From Asparagopsis taxiformis (taxonomy: Eukaryota; Rhodophyta; Florideophyceae; Bonnemaisoniales; Bonnemaisoniaceae), in NCBI GenBank assembly GCA_030407315.1, contig JALQPE010001873.1:1-64000 (forward strand): a stretch of DNA of 64,000 nucleotides, written 5' to 3'. Under the pieces are notes generated by a model that saw nothing but the letters and a program-made list of their open reading frames with translations, was not told where the DNA came from and did not search any database. Below, piece by piece: positions 1 through 12,182 of the stretch; the stretch's first letter is position 1; each line of letters begins with the position of its first letter. The translations under genes and the position numbers were made by a program.

Positions 1-1560
1 GTTCCCCACTTGTACGCATCAGGGAAGGCGTCACGGAAGGTTGACCACTACGCTACTTGTGTACCGCGTCGTCTGAATAGCGAGTAGTGTTTGTTGTATA
101 GTTGTGGAGTATGCGTCTAGTGGTTTGTAAGCTTGCAGAACGGGATAGGGATGTGGGTGTCCCTATTTTATGAATACATGAGTACCAATATTCAGGGTTG
201 ACAAAGCGGAAGGCATAGGCTCATACATGTTGGAGATTGCATAGTAGAGAAAATATTTTCATCGAAATTTACATGGAGCAGATGGAGGTTTTAAGGAGGA
301 GGTATGAGAGGAAGAAAATTTCTTCTGTGGTATGAGGATGTGTTCTGTGGGGGGATGGAATCTTGGATGGTACAGGGGGAGGTGGAAATGTACGGAGTGC
401 GGGTTTAGAATGGATTGTGATTCGGAGAGGAGTGCCCGACAAGCATATTATGGGGATTGGGGAGACGCTGCGGGGTGTTGGGGTAGTGAGGGCGGAGGAG
501 GTGTTTAGGTGGGACCGTAGGAGGGTGCGGTTGAAGGCGCCGAGAGGAGGGGTTTTTTAGGAAAGTGAGGAGAAAGAAGGGGAGGGGGTGGCGTCTGTTC
601 TGTCTGTTGGTGAGTGGGGATGTGATGGAGAAGAAGGGGGTTAATTGTATTGGGGAGGGGGGGAGTGGGAGGAAGGGTGCGAAGTGGGGGTTGATATGTG
701 TTCAGAGCGGGGAGGTTTCTGGGGATACGGCGGGGGAGCCACCCCGCAGTGCGGAGCGTGGGCCGTGGTGGTGGTGTGTATACCGGTATCGAAGATGCGG
801 ATGGCGTGGGGGATGGAGCAGCTGAGGGAGGGAGGGGTGGAGCAGGTCGGTACGGGATGGGGAGTGAGAGGTTTTGGAAGAGTAAGCTGCAGGGGAAGTT
901 TGTGTAGAGGCGCGAAGGAGAGAGGGGTTGAGGGTAGAGAGGAGGGTACTGAAGAACAATACGTTTCAAAGGTGATGGGGGAGAGCATGGTCGAGGAGAT
1001 AGGGGGTGTTTTGCCCTATTCTGAGGTAGTATGAGGACTGGTTATACGATTCTGTACGGTAGAGCAGAAAAGTAGGTATGGAATGGAGGTGTGCACCGTG
1101 GAAGCGGATAGGTATCTGAAAATGCGTGCTAGAGTGGTATTGGGGTGTTTGAGGTACAGTACGGGGGGTGAGCACAACAGGAAGGGGGTGTGAGCGAGAG
1201 GATGAAAAATTAAAGACGAAATTGGAGTCGACCGACAAGGAAAAATAGAGTGGTCGCCGTGATGGATGCGGACATCCATGTCGAGCACGGCGGCAGAAAT
1301 TTCTGGGTCGAAATTTTTGAATTTCTGAACCGGCGCCCGTCCTAGGTGGACATAGACATGGCGGAAGTCCATCCCGAGGGGGACATCCCGTGTACTACAG
1401 AAACAATGAATGTCGCCCTAGTAATACTAGACTACTAGACCGCATGGACGTCGGTTCTAGGCGGACATCCAAAAATACTGGAGAACATGGACGTCCGCCT
1501 AGTAAATCTAGGTGTACTAGAGGTTGTGGACGTCCGCGTCCATTTCCGAGAACACAGACG
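1..1560 (+). repeat. G-rich module, copy A (the copy in unit B is 9189-10756)
   Basis: From about 240 to 1200 the plus strand is strongly purine-rich, with frequent runs of 3-6 G. The minus strand therefore shows long Pro/Ser/His-rich open frames (in B, 9459-10157). Their composition and frame change from copy to copy, so I do not call them genes. The last ~170 bases (1390-1560) are packed with short palindromes: several GGACGTCC sites, CCTAGTATTACTAGG-like sites, and a GGACGTCC..GGATGTCC pairing. The module ends CACAGACG. It ends in CA and the reverse orientation starts with TG, so it could be a long terminal repeat, but no priming site or tract was found. Confidence 0.7.
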
Positions 1561-2472
1561 AACTACTTCCCGCCAGCTGAGTGGTGGAACCCCTGCTATT
1601 TTCTACCAACGAGACATACGGGTGTCCAACTCGGCAATCGTATATGATTGGGTGCTAATTTAATTCAAGAACGAATGGGCTTCGAAAAGGAGCCAACAAC
1701 GTCTTCTTGTGATCCATGGGTATAGGGACTACTCTATTCTTCTCCAGGCTTCCACCATAATCTCCTCCACCACCTCCGTTAATGGATCGAATATCCGAAC
1801 CGCACCTCAACATGCTTTTCTTCTCCATCCATGGGTACTGACATCTGCGAGATGTGAGTCACATGTTCTCCAGGCTTGCACCATAGCCTCCTCACCACCT
1901 CCGTTAATGGCAACATGTGAGATGTCAGTACCGGACAAGTTCTCCAGGCTTCCTCCGTAGCCACCTCCTCCACCTCCGTCTGTGGGAATCAACACAACAT
2001 CACCACTGCGTCTATACCTCACATCCACATCTCTCTCCGGGATGAAAACGGACGGACGACCATAGGGTTTGTAGACGTTTAGAATCTTGTTAGAAAAAGT
2101 AAAAGAAAGAGAAGTTCTCTTTCATGAATAATCTCCGTCCCTGTCGCCATATGTTCCATTTTCATTTTCTCGGGTTGCCACCCCATCATGGGTGATCAAG
2201 GCTGGATCGAACCCTCCGAGGGTCTTCGATGTGATAGGACAGATAGTGGAAGGCTTTTAAGCCTGTGACCAAGCGGCTATTGATTGGTTGGAGGAAGGAA
2301 ATTACAGAGGAATATAGCTGAGTACGGTGCTCGCGATAGCTGTTAGGTTAAAGTCAAATATGTTTTTCGATTATTTTTCGTACGGAAATGGCTTCGAAAG
2401 ACGATGGAGAGCATCGTCATGAAGGATAGGATTCTTTTCTGCTTGTTAGAATCGGTTTAGAGAGAGATTAGC
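1561..2472. other. Gene-free spacer with a triplicated CT-rich motif and an inverted repeat (copy in B: 10757-11660)
   Basis: No convincing gene. A motif beginning TTCTCCAGGCTT and continuing into CTCCTCCACCACCTCCG occurs three times in 1739-1978 (B: 10937-11175). Between the copies, GTACTGACATCT near 1835 pairs with AGATGTCAGTAC near 1921, so part of it could fold into a hairpin. The rest (1979-2472) shows no structure I recognise. Confidence 0.6.
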
Positions 2473-2650
2473 TAATGCAATTACTGGCCAGCCCAGAACT
2501 TGTAGAATTTCGGGCAGGAAAAAAATATGCAAAATTTTATCGACTTAGGCGGTCGAAAGTGCCGTACGGCACACCCCCATCTCAAACATGTTCACCATGT
2601 GCATGTTTTTGGAAAGCCCAATTTTAACTCAAATCAGGGTGTTCCCCGGA
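2473..2650 (+). promoter_or_regulatory. Upstream palindrome block before the ParB/oxygenase gene, copy A (B: 11660-11840)
   Basis: This is a variant of the block that is repeated downstream of the gene. It has the palindrome GTGCCGTACGGCAC (2559-2572; B 11752-11765), then an inverted repeat based on CTCAAAAACATG / CATGTTTTTGAG (clean in B, damaged in A), then AATTTTAACTCAAATCAGG. It lies 330-500 bases before the start codon. The same block precedes another gene at 60412-60645, which suggests a 5' control or terminal sequence shared by several elements. The function is not shown by sequence. Confidence 0.55.
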
Positions 2651-2985
2651 TAAAGGGGTGCTCGCAGCCGCCCCAAAAGCCCGCCTACTTGAAAGCTGTA
2701 ATTTTAACACATTACACATCAAGGACACTGCCTGCTTCACGCCACCTCGTCAGTTTTCGAGAGCCCGACTCGGGCCCGTTCCGAACGGACACTCACATCT
2801 CGATTGCCTGTCTTGCATTCCAGCGGTCACGATAGGTGTGTACCTAACAAATTTCGGTTGTATTGTGTTATTATTTTCCAGCGATTGGCGTTCACGACCA
2901 TTCTTCAAGCAACGTGAAACATACCATCCACATCACTCGAATACGTCAACGTCAACCATCTCTTTTACTTTCCAACTCAACAATC

Positions 2986-5900
2986 ATGGCGGATACGCAT
3001 TTCAGCAGTTTGTTTTCAACGGTTTGCGGCGATCAAGTGAGCGCGTCAGCGGAGTCGCGCGGACTCAAGCGCGGCGTCGATGTCAATTTGTTTTGCGGAC
3101 GTGGACGGTGCGGCTGTGCATATTGGGACGGCTTCGGTGAGCACTGCTGGTGGCGATGTTGGCCTTCCGCGCACGCTGCACAACCACAAGCTGCCGGAAA
3201 CCGACGAGGCGGACTATATCGTCGTGCGAAACATTGCGACTAAGGACAAGTTCAAGGAACTCCCGTTCCCGTACATGTTTGATGGCGCCGAGGGACCGCC
3301 GGAGACGATGGGTGGAGCATACGCCGCGGCGTTTTACCCTTGGGATACTCGGATGATGCGCCCCGCTGCGGAGGATGGCCCTAGCGACATTCGTACCCCT
3401 GCTGCAGCGTCAAACTTCAACGCAGCGACGAACCAGGCCAGCTCGGGACGGATGCCCAGTACCGGTCCGGCAGGCGAAATCACTGGTTCGGGGGTACGAA
3501 GCATCCAGCACGCTCCGTCCCGGTTTCGGGAGGCACGAAGCGCCCTGCTCGCTCTGCAAGACCCTCCAGTGGAGGCACGAAGCACCCTGCTCGCTCCAAC
3601 GTCACCGAAGCTACTACGCAGGACGTAACCGAAGTGGACGACGAACCGAGGTGGCGGAAAGCATTCGTGAGCAGCAGGGGACGCAAATTATGGTGCCCAG
3701 TTTGTGACGTCGGATTACGTCGGAGAAGGAGCGACTGTGCTGGTGAGGCAGCTAGTGGAACCGGCCGTGACCCTTCGGGATGTGAAAGAAGACCACGTGG
3801 AGGACCTGCGCAACAATATGTTGGCTGTGGGGTATGTGAGCTCTTCGCGTATCACTGTGACGGTGCTGAGGTCGCAGAACACGCATCTGCCCGCCGACAC
3901 GCGTCTGTTCCAGAATGGCAAATTCCATGCCAATGCGAACGTGACCGTGATCGACGGACTGCATCGTCTCAATGCTATGCATAGCATTGCCGATGACTTC
4001 ACGCGCCTCACCCGTATGCACAGAACCAAGCTGCCACAGGACGCAAACCGCTTGCGCTGGGTTACTCAGCCTCTGGATGTGTACTACCTTCGCCGCAAGG
4101 ACGACAGTGATCTCCAGCCTCATGAGATCATCCACAAGAGTGCAGAGTCGAACCATACGACTGGGACGCAACTGACGGAGCGCTCCCTGGTTCGAATCTT
4201 GTCGTCCATCCAGCAGTTCATCCGTACGATTGCTGTTGCAAATAACGTGGAAAACGCTGGCGACTTGCGTGAGTCTGATGTCATCCGAACATTGTTCGAG
4301 GCGCAGTTCATGGGGATGATGAATTCAACGAACACGGCCCGGCGGTGGACGCGTTTGGCTATAGCAACGCTGAAGCATCCTGTTCTCGACGAAGTGTTGC
4401 GTGAGCTGAACAATTCCGAGCGCCGCAACGAGATTGGGATAACGCACCTGGACCACAAGATAGTGCGCGAGTTGCTGGAAGAAAACTTTGTCTTCGTCTT
4501 GCGTGGTCTTTCGGAGTACTTGAACCCTGCTCATGGTGGACGTCCGGATGGACGCTTTGACGTGAACGACTTCTATACATACGTCCGTCGCGTGACTGCA
4601 ATAGCAAATTCTCTGTACGCTGCGTATGGGCGCCCAAAGAGTATTATGCGCAAGTCATTTCTGAGCACAGAGATGGCAATTGGGTCGGTTAAGCAGCCGA
4701 AGGAGTTGCAATGGCATCTCACCAATGCCATTGCAATGTATAGAGGGGACGACCGGAGCAGTGAGGTTCGAATGCGACGGAGAACCACGCGTTTACAGGA
4801 TTTGGAAACGAACTTGAAAGAGTTTTTCAATCCGACATTGAAGAAGAAGACTAAGGCTCGACGCAAACGCCGCCCTTCTGCTGCCAATGTGAGACTCACT
4901 CACAAGAAGCAGCGGAATGTCGAACATGAGCCTGCTTCGCATGGCATCCGCCGCCGTTCACAGCGACTTCGCTCGACGGGGAGCACACCGCCTCGAGGAA
5001 GAAGAGCCGGTTGTGGTACAACAATCCGCCGGGGAAGAAGAGCAGGCCGTTGTTGATAAACCCACCGATCAACAACAAGCCACTGCTTCCGGTGATGAGG
5101 TTGACGAAGACTCCGCCCGTTCCCCGATTCTGCCGTTGAGATTGTCCCCCAAGATAACCAACGTGCTGGTGCGACTCCCTCCAACCAAGAATCTGTCCAT
5201 ACCGCTTCGGACGAGGAAGACAAACAGGGTGCAGACGTGGGCCAAGTCGAAAGCAAGGGGGTCCGCGAAGTGACAATTACATTCACTGTTCCGGAAGGAG
5301 TGGAAGTCGATGAAGACGGTTACATCGTTCGTGACTCTCCTTCTGAACACGACCTCCTGTTCGACGACCGATGCCATCTCTTCCCGACGATTTCGAAGTC
5401 AAAGACCGAGCTGAAGGGCATCATCTGGCGCAGCGTCCCGCGGACGTCATCGCATCGGTGAGGGTTGGCTGTCTGCCCCGATTGAGCTCAGGTTGTTATT
5501 GGAGAGTGTGGAAATCGATGAGGAGGGCAGAGAGGTGAGGTATTTGAAACAAGTGGCGATGGACCCTGTGTTTGAGGGGCTGCATATTCCGGAACAACAT
5601 CGGGCTCGTCATCTTGTTTTCGAGATCGACACCATCTATCCGATGTTTTTCGCAGCGTGGAAGATGGCTGCCAAGGCGATGTGTGAGCCTACATCGACGT
5701 TTCTACCCTCGAGGCTGGACTTCGCCCAGGTTGCGCGAATGTCTACAAGCTGGAAGGATTCGTATGAGGCCGGCACTGGTATGGCGTACTTCCACAATTG
5801 CCGAACGGAAATCAACGAGCGAGGGTATACGGTGATGCACAATTTCGCGGATGTAAGCTACCTCGATGCGTCGGACAAGTTCCCATTTGACTTGGGTCTC

Positions 5901-6931
5901 ATGGAAGAAATTCCTAACCAGGAATTGTTTCGGTACTTTTGGGAACGTGGGAGGGGAGGAGGTGCACAAGGACCCTGGGAACCGGCAGCTGTGGAGTCCC
6001 ATTGTCAATACTGGGGACGATGAAACAGATGAGAAGAACCGGAATGAGGGGAGGGCTCGCTTCACGTCTACGCGCCACTGCCTGGTTGACTATGCCGAGA
6101 ACGATGAGACGCATATCGACCGGTTCAAGTTTGTGACGCGGCGAGCCCTGCTGGATGTGTGGTTGGAATCCTTGTCCGGCTGATAGGGCTGGAGGAGTGC
6201 GGTTTACCGGGAGAAAAACTTGTCATGCCGGCATCTGGGGGACGGTTTTTGATAACGGGAAAGGGGTTCCTCGGCAGGTCCCACACAATGATTTCCCTGT
6301 TCCTCCTCGCGACCGCAAAGATCAACTTCCGGGTTACTTTGTTATTGCCAACGGAGATGACCCATTCCCTATCTGGGTGTGTCCAGGGTCCCACAAGTAC
6401 GTCTTTTCCAAAGCGCTGGAATTAGATATGTACGCCAAGACGATGAAGCTGAAGAAGGTAATCGTTCCGCCACGTTCAGTCTTCATCGGTCACGGCCATG
6501 TACAACATGCCGGGGCAGGGCATGTCGACAGAGTTGTGTCACACACGACAACGAGGTATCACACGTATTTCAGGAATGCGTCGTATCCGATTCCCGACAA
6601 TGTTTCGTTTGGTTTCATCAGGCGGTGGGATTCGAAGAAGAAGTAATCGCCAATGCTCCGCGCCGGTCTGCCAGGCAAAGTCAACCGGCACCTGTCAATG
6701 TTCGCCACAAGACAGTTGTTCCCATCCCGGTCAAGAAAGATCGTAGGCCGAAGACAGGGCAACTCGGAATCATGCGGATGAAGACGACAGAAGCTCCCAA
6801 GAAGAGAACCCTCACACCGGTCAAAAATTCATCTTGAGCTATTCAACTCCACAGTTGCCGATAACGCCTATTCTGCCGGAGATCCTGAATATAGTGAGGA
6901 CGAAGAGGAAGAAGAATTTTCCGACGGCTAG
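2986..6931 (+). pseudogene. ParB-like / 2OG-Fe(II) oxygenase fusion gene, copy A, many frameshifts
   Basis: This is the copy of 12183-16138. It starts at the same ATG in a good context (AACAATCATGG) and ends at the same acidic tail and TAG. Compared with B I count at least 14 single-base gains or losses: an extra T near 3092; losses near 3488, 3648, 3691, 5123, 5370 and 5477; an extra C near 4987; two losses near 5938-5955; and losses near 6166, 6268, 6624, 6822 and 6880. Nearly all fall in short homopolymers and almost no substitutions accompany them. The longest clean stretch is about 3704-5056, the ParB-like half. At 5496 this copy keeps a G that B has lost. Either a decayed copy or, more likely from the pattern, poorly polished sequence. 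Confidence 0.85.
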
Positions 6932-7206
6932 ATAGCTTAACACTACTACTTTGGTAAACAATTATCGAGAATATAATCATCTCCTTTATCACTTCCAATC
7001 TATGAACCTAGTATAATGTACTTCCGTTCCATGCTTTCAAACTAGATTGTCCATTCCCTCGTGGGTTGGAGCATGATTTCCAGGACGATTCCCTCACATC
7101 TCTAGACTCGATGGTCTATGGTAGAAATAGCAGAACAATTGGGTTTGTACGTGCTTCATCGCCTACTTGCTTCCGGTAATGGTGGACGTGCACGATACAC
7201 GATCAA
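6932..7206 (+). other. 3' flank of the ParB/oxygenase gene (B: 16139-16412)
   Basis: Short AT-rich trailer between the stop codon and the first downstream block. No second gene or clear polyadenylation signal was recognised. It is almost identical in both copies, again with one-base differences (for example one more A after the stop in B). Confidence 0.5.
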
Positions 7207-9120
7207 CCTGAAATGGACGTCCGGTGGATGTCCAGCTCAGATGCATTGCTGGCCAGCCCAGAACTCTACAATTCAGGGCAGAAAAAATATTGCAAAAAAC
7301 ATCGATTTGGGCGGTCGATTGTGCCGTACGGCACACCCCCATCTCAAAAACATGTTCACATGTGCATGTTTTTGAGAATAGCCCAAATTTTAATTCAAAT
7401 CAGGGTGTCTAATTTGGCCACAACGGCCCCAGGAACCGGCCGCCGCCCCGAGCGGGGCCATCACTGGCTTCTGTAAGCACTAACTGTAAGCCAAAATCGC
7501 GTCTTACGAAGGTTCGATTCCAGGCTTGAAGCCTAAGTTATGCTTGGGTGACATCTTTTTCCCTGTTTCATCATGGTCCCGCCTTACTCCCTCAACACAA
7601 ACACTACTCACCTATCACGTTACTCATATTCCGTGTACTTTGTATTAGTAGTGAACCCGCTGGCTTAGTTTCTGCAATGCGTGGATGTAGGCAGCACACG
7701 ACCAACCTGAAATGGACGTCCGGTGGATGTCCAGCTCAGATGCATTGCTGGCCAGCCCAGAAATTCTACAATTTCGGGCACAAAAAAATATTGCAAAAAA
7801 CATCGATTTGGGCGGTCGATTGTGCCGTACGGCACACCCCCATCTCAAAAACATGTTCACATGTGCATGTTTTTGAGAATAGCCCAAATTTTAATTCAAA
7901 TCAGGGTGTCTAATTTGGCCACAACGGCCCCAGGAACCGGCCGCCGCCCCGAGTGGGGCCATCACTGGCTTCTGTAAGCACTAACTGTAAGCCAAAATCG
8001 CGTCTCACGAAGGGTCAATTTCAGGCTCAATACGCCAGGGACAGGTCTTGGTCCTTGTTCCATCATGGTCCCGCCTCACTCTCTCACGACCAACCTGAAA
8101 TGGACGTCCGGTGGATGTCCAGCTCGATTGCACTGCTGGCCAGCCCGGAAATTCTAAAATTTCGGGCACAAAAAAATTGTAAAAAATCAACGATTTCAGC
8201 GGGTCGATTGTGCCGTACGGCACACCCCCATCTCAAAAACATGTTCACATGTGCATGTTTTTGAGAATAGCCCAAATTTTAATTCAAATCAGGGTGTCTA
8301 ATTTGGCCACAACGGCCCCAGGAACCGGCCGCCGCCCCGAGCGGGGCCATCACTGGCTTCTGTAAGCACTAACTGTAAGCCAAAATCGCGTCTTACGAAG
8401 GTTCGATTCCAGGCTTCAAGCCTAAGTTATGCTTGGGTGACATCTTTTTCCCTGTTTCATCATGGTCCCGCCTTACTCCCTCAACACAAACACTACTCAC
8501 CCATCACGTTACTCATATTCCGTGTACTTTGTATTAGTAGTGAACCCGCTGGCTTAGTTTCTGCAATGCGTGGATGTAGGCAGCACACGACCAACCTGAA
8601 ATGGACGTCCGGTGGATGTCCAGCTCAGATGCACTGCTGGCCAGCCCAGAAATTCTAAATTTCGGGCACAAAAATATTGCAAAAAACATCGATTTCAGCG
8701 GGTGGATTGTGCCGTACGGCACACCCCCATCTCAAAAACATGTTCACATGTGCATGTTTTTGAGAATAGCCCAAATTTTAATTCAAATCAGGGTGTCTAA
8801 TTTGGCCACAACGGCCCCAGGAACCGACCGCCGGCCCCGATCGGGGCTATCACTGGCGTCTGTAAGCACCAACTGTAAGCCGGAGCCGGCTGCCGCCCCG
8901 ATCGGGGCTATCACTGGCTTCTATTAGCACCAACTGTAAGCCAAAATCGCGTCTCACGAAGGGTCGATTTCAGGCTCAACACGTCAGGGAAAGGTCTTGG
9001 TCCTTGTTTCATCATGGTCCCGCCCCACCCTCTCGCGACCAACCTGAAATGGACGTCCGGTGGATGTCCAGCTCGATTGCATTGCTGGCCAGCCCAGAAA
9101 TTCTAAAATTTCCGAAAAAT
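7207..9120 (+). repeat. Downstream palindrome-block array, unit A
   Basis: Five blocks begin with AAATGGACGTCCGGTGGATG at about 7211, 7711, 8098, 8599 and 9048, spaced ~503, ~385, ~502 and ~449, so the true unit is a dimer of ~890 bp. The first four carry the 16-bp palindrome TGTGCCGTACGGCACA (7320, 7821, 8209, 8708), followed about 6 bases later by a hairpin with a 13-bp stem and 10-nt loop (for example 7342-7377). The fifth is truncated. Between blocks are CCCCGAGCGGGG-type inverted repeats and a GTAAGCACTAACTGTAAGCC motif. Short open frames through it shift between copies and look non-coding. Confidence 0.88.
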
Positions 9121-12100
9121 CAATTTTGTGGCCCAGCATCTCCTGTGCCGAAAATTCCCGCGCTCACTTGTGATATACGTCTAGACGTGTTTCCCACTTG
9201 TACGCATCAGGGAAGGCGTCACGGAAGGTTGACACTACGCTACTTGTGTACCGCGTCGTCTGAAATAGCGAGTAGTGTTTGTTGTATAGTTGTGGAGTAT
9301 GCGTCTAGTGGTTTGTAAAGCTTGCAGAACGGGATAGGGATGTGGGTGGCCCTATTTTATGAATACATGAGTACCAATATTCAGGGTTGACAAAGCGGAA
9401 AGGCATAGGCTCATACATGTTTGAGATTGCATAGTAGAGAAAATATTTTCATCGAAATTTACATGGAGCAGATGGAGGTTTTAAGGATGAGGTATGAGAG
9501 GAAGAAAATTCTTCTGTGGTATGAGGATGTGTTCTGTGGGGGGATGGAATCTTGGGATGGTACAGGGGGAGGTGGAAATGTACGGAGTGCGGGTTTAGAA
9601 TGGATTGTGATTCGGAGAGGAGTGCCGACAAGCATATTATGGGGATTGGGGAGACGCTGCGGGGTGTTGGGGTAGTGAGGGCGGAGGAGGTGTTTAGGTG
9701 GGACCGTAGGAGGGTGCGGTTGAAGGCGCCGAGAGGGGGTTTTTAGGAAAGTGAGGAGAAAGAAGGGGAGGGGGTGGCGTCTGTTCTGGCTGTGGTGAGT
9801 GGGGATGTGATGGAGAAGAAGGGGGTTATTGTATTTGGGGAGGGAGGGGAGTGGGAGGAAGGGTGCGAAGTGGGGGGTTGATATGTGTTTCAGAGCGGGG
9901 AGGTTTCTGGGGATACGGCGGGGGAGCCACCCCGCAGTGCGGGAGCGTGGGCCGGTGGTGGTGGTGTATACGGTATCGAAGATGCGGATGGCGTGGGGGC
10001 ATGGAGCAGCTGAGGGAGGGAGGGGTGGAGCAGGTCGGGTACGGGATGGGGAGTGAGAGGTTTTGGAAGAGTAAGCTGCAGGGGAAGTTTGTGTAGAGGG
10101 CGAAGGAGAGGGGTTGAGGGTAGAGGAGAGAGGGTACTGAAGAACAATACGTTTCAAAGGTGATGGGGGAGAGCATGGTCGAGGAGATAGGGGTGTTTTG
10201 CCCTATTCTGAGGTAGTATGAGGACTGGTTATACGAAATCTGTACGGTAGAGCAGAAAAGTAGGTATGGAATGGAGGTGTGCACCGTGGAAGCGGGGATA
10301 GGTATCTGAAAATGCGTGCTAGAGTGGTATTGGGGGTGTTTGAGGTACAGTACGGGGGAGGTGAGCACCAACAGGAAGGGGGTGTGAGCGAGAGGATGAA
10401 AAAATTAAAGACGAAATTGGAGTCGACCGACAAGGAAAAATAGAGTGGTCGCCGTGATGGATGCGGACATCCATGTCGAGCACGGCGGCAGAAATTTCTG
10501 GGGTCGAAATTTTTGAATTTCTGAACCGGCGCCCGTCCTAGGTGGACATAGACATGGCGGAAGTCCATCCCGAGGGGGACATCCGTGGTACTAGAAACAA
10601 TGAATGTCGCCCTAGTAATACTAGACGTACTAGACCGCATGGACGTCCGGTTCTAGGCGGACATCCAAAAATACTGGAGAACATGGACGTCCGCCTAGTA
10701 ATACTAGGTGTACTAGAGGTTGTGGACGTCCGCGTCCATTTCCGAGAACACAGACGAACTACTTCCCGCCAGCTGAGTGGTGGAACCCCTGCTATTTCTA
10801 CCAACGAGACATACGGGGTGTCAACTCGGCAATCGTATATGATTTGGGTGCTAAATTTATTCAAGAGACGAATGGGCTTCGAAAAGGAGCCCAACAACGT
10901 CTTCTTGTGATCCATGGGTATAGGACTACTCTATTCTTCTCCAGGCTTCCACCATAGCCTCCTCCACCACCTCCGTTAATGGATCGAATATCCGAACCGC
11001 ACCTCAACATGCTTTTCTTCTCATCCATGGGTACTGACATCTGCGAGATGTGAGTCACATGTTCTCCAGGCTTGCACCATAGCCTCCTCCACCACCTCCG
11101 TTAATGGCAACATGTGAGATGTCAGTACCGGACAAGTTCTCCAGGCTTCCTCCGTAGCCACCTCCTCCACCTCCGTCTGTGGGAATCAACACAACATCAC
11201 CACTGCGTCTTACCTCACATCCACATCTCTCCGGGATGAAAACGGACGGACGACATAGGGTTTGTAGACGTTTAGAATCTTGTTAGAAAAAAGTAAACGA
11301 AAGAGAAGTTCTCTTTCATGGAATGATATCTCGTCCCTGTCGCAATATGTTCCATTTTCATTTTCTCGGGTTGCACACCCATCATGGGTGATCAAGGCCT
11401 GGATCGAACCCTCCGAGGGTCTTCGATGGATAGGACAGATAGTGGAAGGCTTTTAAGCCTGTGACCAAGCGGCTATTGATTGGTTGGAGGAAGGAAATTA
11501 CAGAGGAAATATAGCTGAGTACGGTGCTCGCGATAGCTGTTAGGTTAAAGTCAAATATGTTTTTCGATTATTTTTCGTACGGAAATGGCTTCGAAAAGAC
11601 GATGGAGAGCATCGTCATGAAGGAGAGGATTCTTTCTGCTTGTTAGAATCGGTTTAGAGGAGATAGCTAATGCATTACTGGCCAGCCCAGAACTTGTAGA
11701 ATTTCGGGCAGGAAAAAAATTGCAAAATTTTATCGACTTAGGCGGTCGAAAGTGCCGTACGGCACACCCCCATCTCAAAAACATGTTCACATGTGCATGT
11801 TTTTGAGAATAGCCCAAATTTTAACTCAAATCAGGGTGTTCCCCGGATAAAGGGGTGCTCGCAGCCGCCCCAAAAGCCGCCTAGCTTGAAAGCTGTAATT
11901 TTAACACATTACACATCAAGGACACTGCCTGCTTCACGCCACCTCGTCAGGTTTCGAGAGCCCGACTCGGGCCCGTTCCGAACGGACACTCACATCTCGA
12001 TTGCCTGTCTTGCATTCCAGCGGTCACGATAGGTGTGTACCTAACAAAATTTCGGTTGTATTGTGTTATTATTTCCAGCGATTGGCGTTCACGACCATTC

Positions 12101-12182
12101 TTCAAGCAACGTGAAACATACCATCCACATCACTCGAATACGTCAACGTCAACCATCTCTTTTACTTTCCAACTCAACAATC

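Larger units (their letters stand above)
1..9188 (+). repeat. Tandem ~9.2 kb unit, copy A
   Basis: The first bases of the window match the sequence from 9189 onward, and the match runs through a G-rich module, a spacer, the ParB/oxygenase gene and the palindrome-block array. It is the first of at least three head-to-tail units and probably begins left of the window. Against copy B it shows many one-base length changes in homopolymers but few or no substitutions that I could see in the gene. It has four complete downstream palindrome blocks; copy B has six. Confidence 0.93.

Noticed and set aside
4896..5276. Minus-strand frames opposite the ParB/oxygenase gene (for example 4896-5276 and 14095-14475)
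   Set aside because: These are shadows of the coding strand and are shifted differently in the two copies.
7548..7913. Repeated 60-120 codon frames through the palindrome blocks (also at 8437, 16760, 17611 and 18501)
   Set aside because: They arise from the tandem repeat itself, appear in several frames and on both strands, and begin at arbitrary codons.
9459..10157. 232-codon Pro/Ser-rich minus-strand frame, with counterparts at 33899-34747 and 50809-51513
   Set aside because: It is the complement of the purine-rich strand. Length, frame and composition change between copies with simple indels and no motif is conserved, so I treat it as non-coding.
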